Assembly (NCBI GenBank): GCA_019690055.1
Contig: JADGGF010000023.1
Coordinates: 1-19,728, forward strand
Length of the DNA stretch: 19,728 nucleotides
Source: Micromonosporaceae bacterium
Lineage (GTDB): Bacteria > Actinomycetota > Actinomycetes > Mycobacteriales > Micromonosporaceae
Direction of reading: 5' to 3'
A program made the position numbers and the translations under genes. The notes under the pieces are model-generated. The model did no database searches. It was not told where the DNA came from and saw nothing but the letters and a program-made list of their open reading frames with translations. Position 1 is the stretch's first letter; every line of letters begins with the position of its first letter. This document shows positions 16,477 to 19,728 of this stretch, in pieces.

Positions 16477-17576
16477 GGCCGCAGCTCCTTGAGGGTCAGC
16501 AACTCAGCCCCGCCGCCGACAAGCTGCACGCTGGCGAAGACCGCGGTGCCGCGGACGCTGCCGGTCGGCACCGGATCGAGCCGGGCCCGCAACTCCAGCC
16601 GGAGCACGCCCTCGGTCGAAACCGTGACCTGCTTGGCCTCCCCGTACGCCAGACTCTCCGAAACGACGACGTTGCCGTCAGTGACGATCTCGATGAGCAC
16701 GCGGTGACCGGGTTCCGCCGTGTCCGGTTGGCCGATCGTCGCCGTCAGCTTCGCGGTGTGACGGCCTAGCAGGTACACGGCCGTGGCGAAGTCCCGGCTG
16801 GCCCGGCAGGTCAGACCGGTCGCATGTTGCGCGCCGTTGACGATCAGATTCGTCGCGCGCGAGCAGTTCGACTCCAGCGGTCTCAGCTCGGTCAGGTCCA
16901 TCGTGGACGGCGGGGCCGAGGCGATCAGCTCGACCCGGGCGCTGATCGGCTCGCCCACGCCCGGCGTGACCGCGAGTGTCTGGTCGGCCGGGACACCGTC
17001 GCGGTAGACCCGGCGCACCGCGACCTCCGCGCCGAGCAGCTGCAGGGCTTGTACGGCCTCGGTCACCTCGGTGCCCACGACATCGGGAACCACCGCGGGT
17101 GCGGAGACGTACAGGTCGATCTGAGGGGGTACGGGTTGGCCGCCCGCCGGCTCCTGGGCGATGACGCGGCCCTCAGCCCCGACCCAGGGCCGCTCGTGCT
17201 CCCTGATCTCGATACCGCCGAGGCCGACATCAATCAGCACCTGCCTGGCCGTCGTGGTGTCCAAGCCGCGCAGATCCGGCATCGTGACGCCCTCGACGCT
17301 CGACCCGATTCCTTCGGGAATGGTGACCGAGATGTCCGGCGCGCTCCGCGGGCTGTACCGGTCGGACAAATACCAACCCGTGGCCGTGCCTGTTCCGAAA
17401 ATGGCCAGGACGAGGACCGCGATAACGACCGCCAACGGCCAGCCCCGTCCAAGCCTCTCGTAACAGAGCTTCCACAACGCGGAAACTCGCGCAAACATCT
17501 CCTGGCGATACCCCTCAATTCGACGAGCCGTCGCGTTACCTGCCCCCTCGTGTCCACGGGGCGAACGACCGAGCAC
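16473..17576 (-). CDS. Membrane-anchored PASTA-domain protein with C-terminal NPCBM-like domain
   Basis: This 367-residue protein has a short basic cytoplasmic end and one membrane helix (about 47-68). Outside are two PASTA repeats (about 97-160, starting VTMPDLRGL, and about 161-222, starting AVVPDVVGT) and a beta-rich domain (about 230-355) resembling NPCBM/galactose-binding modules. PASTA repeats bind uncrosslinked peptidoglycan or muropeptides in Ser/Thr kinases and penicillin-binding proteins. Here no kinase or transpeptidase domain is attached, so it is a stand-alone wall sensor, adaptor or anchor (inference). The start is uncertain: GTG at 17576 has no clear ribosome-binding site, whereas ATG at 17498 (Met27) has GAGGGG 12 nt upstream and would still precede the membrane helix. 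It overlaps the Ig-like gene by 4 bp (ATGA), so the two are probably co-translated and act together at the surface. Confidence 0.82.
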   Translation of the reverse strand: MLGRSPRGHEGAGNATARRIEGYRQEMFARVSALWKLCYERLGRGWPLAVVIAVLVLAIFGTGTATGWYLSDRYSPRSAPDISVTIPEGIGSSVEGVTMPDLRGLDTTTARQVLIDVGLGGIEIREHERPWVGAEGRVIAQEPAGGQPVPPQIDLYVSAPAVVPDVVGTEVTEAVQALQLLGAEVAVRRVYRDGVPADQTLAVTPGVGEPISARVELIASAPPSTMDLTELRPLESNCSRATNLIVNGAQHATGLTCRASRDFATAVYLLGRHTAKLTATIGQPDTAEPGHRVLIEIVTDGNVVVSESLAYGEAKQVTVSTEGVLRLELRARLDPVPTGSVRGTAVFASVQLVGGGAELLTLKELRP

Positions 17577-17768
17577 CAGCGCTGACTACCGACTCCCATT
17601 GGTCGGCACTGGGCATCGGACGCACCGCTTCGGCGACACGGGCAGGCAGGCGACCCGAGCTCTAACTGATCCGCAAATGCGACGGAATGGCGACGACTTG
17701 GATCAGGCTGTCAACAAGAATTCCGACAGTCAGCACCGGATCTCGGCGAGCTGAGTTTCGAGCTCACC

Positions 17769-18572
17769 GTGGCGGTGGCCGCGTCGGTCATCGGGCTGAC
17801 CGAGAGCCGACCGGGGCTGGCGCGCCGGCTCGAGCGATGGAACCCGCAGCGCATGGGCCGGCCCGGATTCACCAGCCTGCACGGCCTCTACTGGATGCTC
17901 CGTCTCATGTGGAGCATGGGACACATCTACGTCGCTGACGTACGCCCCGCGCTGCGGGCCCGCCGCCGGCAGCGCCGCGACGACCTGCTGTCGCACCTGC
18001 TCGACGAGGGCTGGGGCGTGCACGCGATCATGGCCGAGGTGATCACGTACGGCTTCGCCGGCATGATGACCACCCGCGAGTTCATCAACGTCGCCGCTTG
18101 GCACATGTTCACCGACGACGAGCTGCGGCGGGCCTACCTGGTCGGCACCGAGGCCGAGCGCTTCGCCATCCTGCACGAGTTGCTCCAGCTGGAGCCGGTG
18201 CTCGGCAACCTCAAGCGGCGCACCACGGCGTCGATCGAGGTGCCGGGCCCGGACGGGCCGGTCACCATCCCGGTCGGCCAGCTCGTCGATATCGACGTGA
18301 GTGCGGCGAACCTCGACCCGGCCGCGGTCGGGGAACACCCGACCCTGGTCTGCCCGGGCCGCCAGATCGAAGCCGGGGCCAGCCCCATGGGCCTGTCCTT
18401 CGGCGCCGGCCCGCACCGGTGCCCGGGCGCCTTCATCGCGATCCAGGAGACGGACATCTTCCTGCGCCGGCTGCTGGCCGAGCCCGGCATCCGCATGCAG
18501 TCGCCGCCTCGCATCTCGATCGAGGAACTCTCCGGTTACGAGGCACGCGGCCTCGTAGTGGCGGTGCGATAA
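17769..18572 (+). pseudogene. 5'-truncated cytochrome P450 with altered ExxR motif
   Basis: The 267-residue reading frame covers about the C-terminal two thirds of a bacterial P450. It shows an I-helix AGMMTT (97-102), a K-helix ELLQ (Glu137 to Gln140, where ExxR is nearly invariant), the C-terminal RRTTASIEV region, and the heme loop FGAGPHRCPG (211-220) with ligand Cys218. Similarity to the family appears to run upstream in frame to about 17739 (DLGELSFELT), but the roughly 120 residues that should precede it do not fit into the 160 bp before the PASTA gene. GTG at 17769 has no ribosome-binding site and the frame closes at 17667. I read it as the remnant of a deletion. An intact short gene is unlikely because the substrate-recognition N-terminus and the ExxR arginine are both missing. 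The 3' part is otherwise free of stops. Confidence 0.65.
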
Positions 18573-18751
18573 GTCTCGGCCAGCAGAGAGAACTGCCGCA
18601 CCAACGGGCGACGCGCTGCGGCACGACTCTGTCGAGCTAAGCCAGCCGCGAGGCGACCGGCTCCGGTCAGGTCGGCGGTACCAGTTCGAGACGTACCGGC
18701 CCGCCGTGACCAGCTGGTCGCGGGCCACGGTGACGTGAGCGTCGAAGCGAC

Positions 18752-19147
18752 TCAACCGTCGGCATGCTCGGGCGGTAGGGCGAACACGTCCCCGGTCCGG
18801 ACGCATTCCCAGCCGGGTGGCAGGGGCTCGGGTTCGTTGACGACGACCTGGGCTCGCGCCCCGCCGAGCTTGAGGCCGTCGCGTTCGCGCTCAGCCAGCC
18901 GCGCATCGATCGCGTCGCCGAGCAGACCGTCGCGCTCGAGAATGGTGAAGATGGCGTCTGCGGCGCAGGTGACCATGGCGACCGCGTCCTCCGGCGTGGC
19001 TTCCGGATGGAGTTCCCGGTACGCCGCGCGGGCGGCCTCGAGCAGGCGCGCCGCGTCGGTGACCACGAAGTCCCGCCGGTAACGCAGCGAGATGTTCATG
19101 CCGTCAGCGAGCGGCTCGTCCCCCACGATCCCGATGTCGTAGCCCAC
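18752..19147 (-). CDS. Hypothetical protein, 131 residues
   Basis: I do not recognise this protein. It has strong actinobacterial codon bias and a GTG start at 19147 with a GTGGGGG ribosome-binding site just upstream. It is soluble, acidic to neutral, with no signal peptide or membrane segment. The first about 70 residues look alpha/beta with a long helical stretch (about 29-73) containing AARLLEAARAAYRELHPEA, and the C-terminal part is Pro/Glu-rich. It is transcribed toward the P450 remnant, and the 180 bp between them hold no supported gene. The function is unknown. Confidence 0.65.
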   Translation of the reverse strand: MGYDIGIVGDEPLADGMNISLRYRRDFVVTDAARLLEAARAAYRELHPEATPEDAVAMVTCAADAIFTILERDGLLGDAIDARLAERERDGLKLGGARAQVVVNEPEPLPPGWECVRTGDVFALPPEHADG

Positions 19148-19276
19148 GCCCCCACGGTAGGCGTGGGTGGAGCGCAGTCGCCACCCGTCGACCGCGCTGC
19201 GGAGATTGCGCGCATTATTGGACGATTGTTGGCATTACCGCGTCTATATCCGCGCTACTGAAAATGACCGCGCATC

Positions 19277-19305
19277 TTCAGTCCTATTGCCGTCTCCAGT
19301 AGTAT
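19277..19305 (+). promoter_or_regulatory. Weak candidate promoter for the 93-residue gene
   Basis: TTCAGT (19277-19282), a 17-nt spacer and TAGTAT (19300-19305) lie 60-90 bp before the ATG at 19367, in a stretch that is clearly less GC-rich than the rest of the window. The -35 is poor and the -10 fits the actinobacterial TAnnnT pattern. The -35 is also one arm of an inverted repeat, ACTGAA-N14-TTCAGT (19257-19282), which could be an operator. Confidence 0.25.
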
Positions 19306-19366
19306 CCGAGCAGGTAAACCGACCCGTTGACACTCAAGGACCACTACAAAACCGTTTGGGGGACTC

Positions 19367-19648
19367 ATGCCCGGCTCGGAGAACCTTCTCCTCGCCGATG
19401 ATGTGCTCGGTGGCTTTGAGCGCGAGTGCGGCACCACGAACCTCCGCATGAACCAGGCGCTGGCTCGAATCTCGCAAGCCGGGAGATCCGAAAAGGATGC
19501 ACGACGCGTTCTTGAGCGTTGGCTCGCGCCCGGCGGCGACGACAGCGAGATCGTGGCTCCCTGGTACTGGCTGCTCGGGGTGGCGAGGGAGGCGGTGGCA
19601 GCGCGTGAGCTTACTCTGCTCGCGCGAGTCTCAGACCTCCGGAAGTAG
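19367..19648 (+). CDS. Hypothetical protein, 93 residues
   Basis: Small soluble protein of unknown function. The ATG at 19367 follows TGGGGGA at about 4 nt, a reasonable ribosome-binding site. The sequence is mostly helical in appearance, has one Cys, a Trp-rich PWYWLLG patch (about 65-71), and no membrane segment or recognisable motif. Third-position GC is lower than in the large genes of the window (codons such as CTT, GAT, AGA, GAA, GCT), hinting at recent acquisition or low expression. An overlapping minus-strand frame (19719-19255) has worse codon bias and a low-complexity Arg/Ser composition, so I prefer the plus strand. Confidence 0.5.
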   Translation: MPGSENLLLADDVLGGFERECGTTNLRMNQALARISQAGRSEKDARRVLERWLAPGGDDSEIVAPWYWLLGVAREAVAARELTLLARVSDLRK

Positions 19649-19661
19649 CGTGCCCGACGTG

Positions 19662-19690
19662 TTGGACAAAAGTGTTTAAGGTTGTAGGCT
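19662..19690 (+). promoter_or_regulatory. Promoter TTGGAC-N17-TAGGCT
   Basis: TTGGAC (19662-19667) and TAGGCT (19685-19690) are separated by exactly 17 nt, close to the housekeeping-sigma consensus of actinobacteria. Transcription would start 7-8 nt after the -10, at 19697-19698, which is the first base of a GTG codon. The product would be a leaderless mRNA. Confidence 0.5.
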
Positions 19691-19697
19691 TCATCGC

Positions 19698-19728
19698 GTG
19701 TCGGTTGCCACGCAAGCACTCATGTCGG
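19698..19728 (+). CDS. Start of a partial gene at the window edge
   Basis: GTG at 19698 opens a frame (MSVATQALMS) that runs off the window. It is supported only by the promoter placed so that transcription begins at this codon; there is no ribosome-binding site, as expected for a leaderless transcript. The product is unknown, and an internal ATG at 19722 is an alternative start. Confidence 0.3.
   Translation, partial: MSVATQALMS

Noticed and set aside
17686..17714. TTGACA on the minus strand (17714-17709) as a promoter for the PASTA gene
   Set aside because: At 16-18 nt spacing the -10 position reads GCCATT or similar, without the TAnnnT pattern.
18573..18751. Inverted repeat TGCCGCA (18594-18600) / TGCGGCA (18617-18623) and short open frames after the P450
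   Set aside because: The 16-nt loop and 7-bp arms are weak evidence for a terminator, and the short frames on both strands match nothing I recognise.
17730..18806. A 358-codon minus-strand frame opposite the P450 remnant
   Set aside because: Most of it is antisense to recognisable P450 sequence. A short part (about 18660-18750) has coding-like codons on both strands, which GC-rich DNA can produce by chance.

Overview
The window is GC-rich (about 70% by eye), densely coded on both strands, uses GTG and TTG starts and strongly prefers G/C at third codon positions. Together with PASTA proteins, many actinobacterial-type families and a possible leaderless start, this points to a chromosomal segment of a filamentous or soil Actinomycetota. 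Micromonosporales or a relative is a guess that the sequence alone cannot fix. I see no rRNA, tRNA, CRISPR array, transposase or insertion sequence.

Left part (1-7.5 kb): a P3B-type Mg2+ ATPase (+), a CPBP/CAAX-like membrane protease (-), a Kup K+ transporter (-) and a cytoplasmic GH15 glucoamylase/trehalase-like enzyme (+). Two ion transporters, a membrane protease and an alpha-glucan or trehalose hydrolase fit a cation/osmotic housekeeping neighbourhood, but they are separate units, not one operon.

Middle part (7.5-14.5 kb): a minus-strand operon read from right to left. It encodes a ThDP-dependent pyruvate-oxidase-like enzyme, a 1035-residue FAD/Fe-S D-2-hydroxyacid dehydrogenase of the YdiJ type, an enolase-superfamily sugar-acid dehydratase/racemase-like protein and a classical SDR. 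The first two genes overlap by ATGA, the next gap is 4 bp and the last is 33 bp. The set reads like an oxidative route for 2-hydroxy/2-oxo acids; the substrate is unknown. Two of the four enzymes end in a hydrophobic, Arg-rich tail that could hold them at the membrane.

Right part (14.9-19.7 kb): a phage-endolysin-like amidase (+) with a strong internal ribosome-binding site and start before its C-terminal part. It converges on a two-gene surface module (-). That module is a membrane-anchored PASTA protein, translationally coupled to a secreted Ig-like, membrane-anchored protein whose frame is broken and restored by two compensating shifts. Next come a 5'-truncated cytochrome P450 with its ExxR arginine replaced, two small unrecognised genes, and at the edge a good promoter sitting directly on a GTG codon. 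This last part looks like accessory sequence in decay or turnover.

The best candidates for something undescribed are the membrane-tailed acid-oxidation operon and the PASTA/Ig-like pair next to the dual-start amidase.
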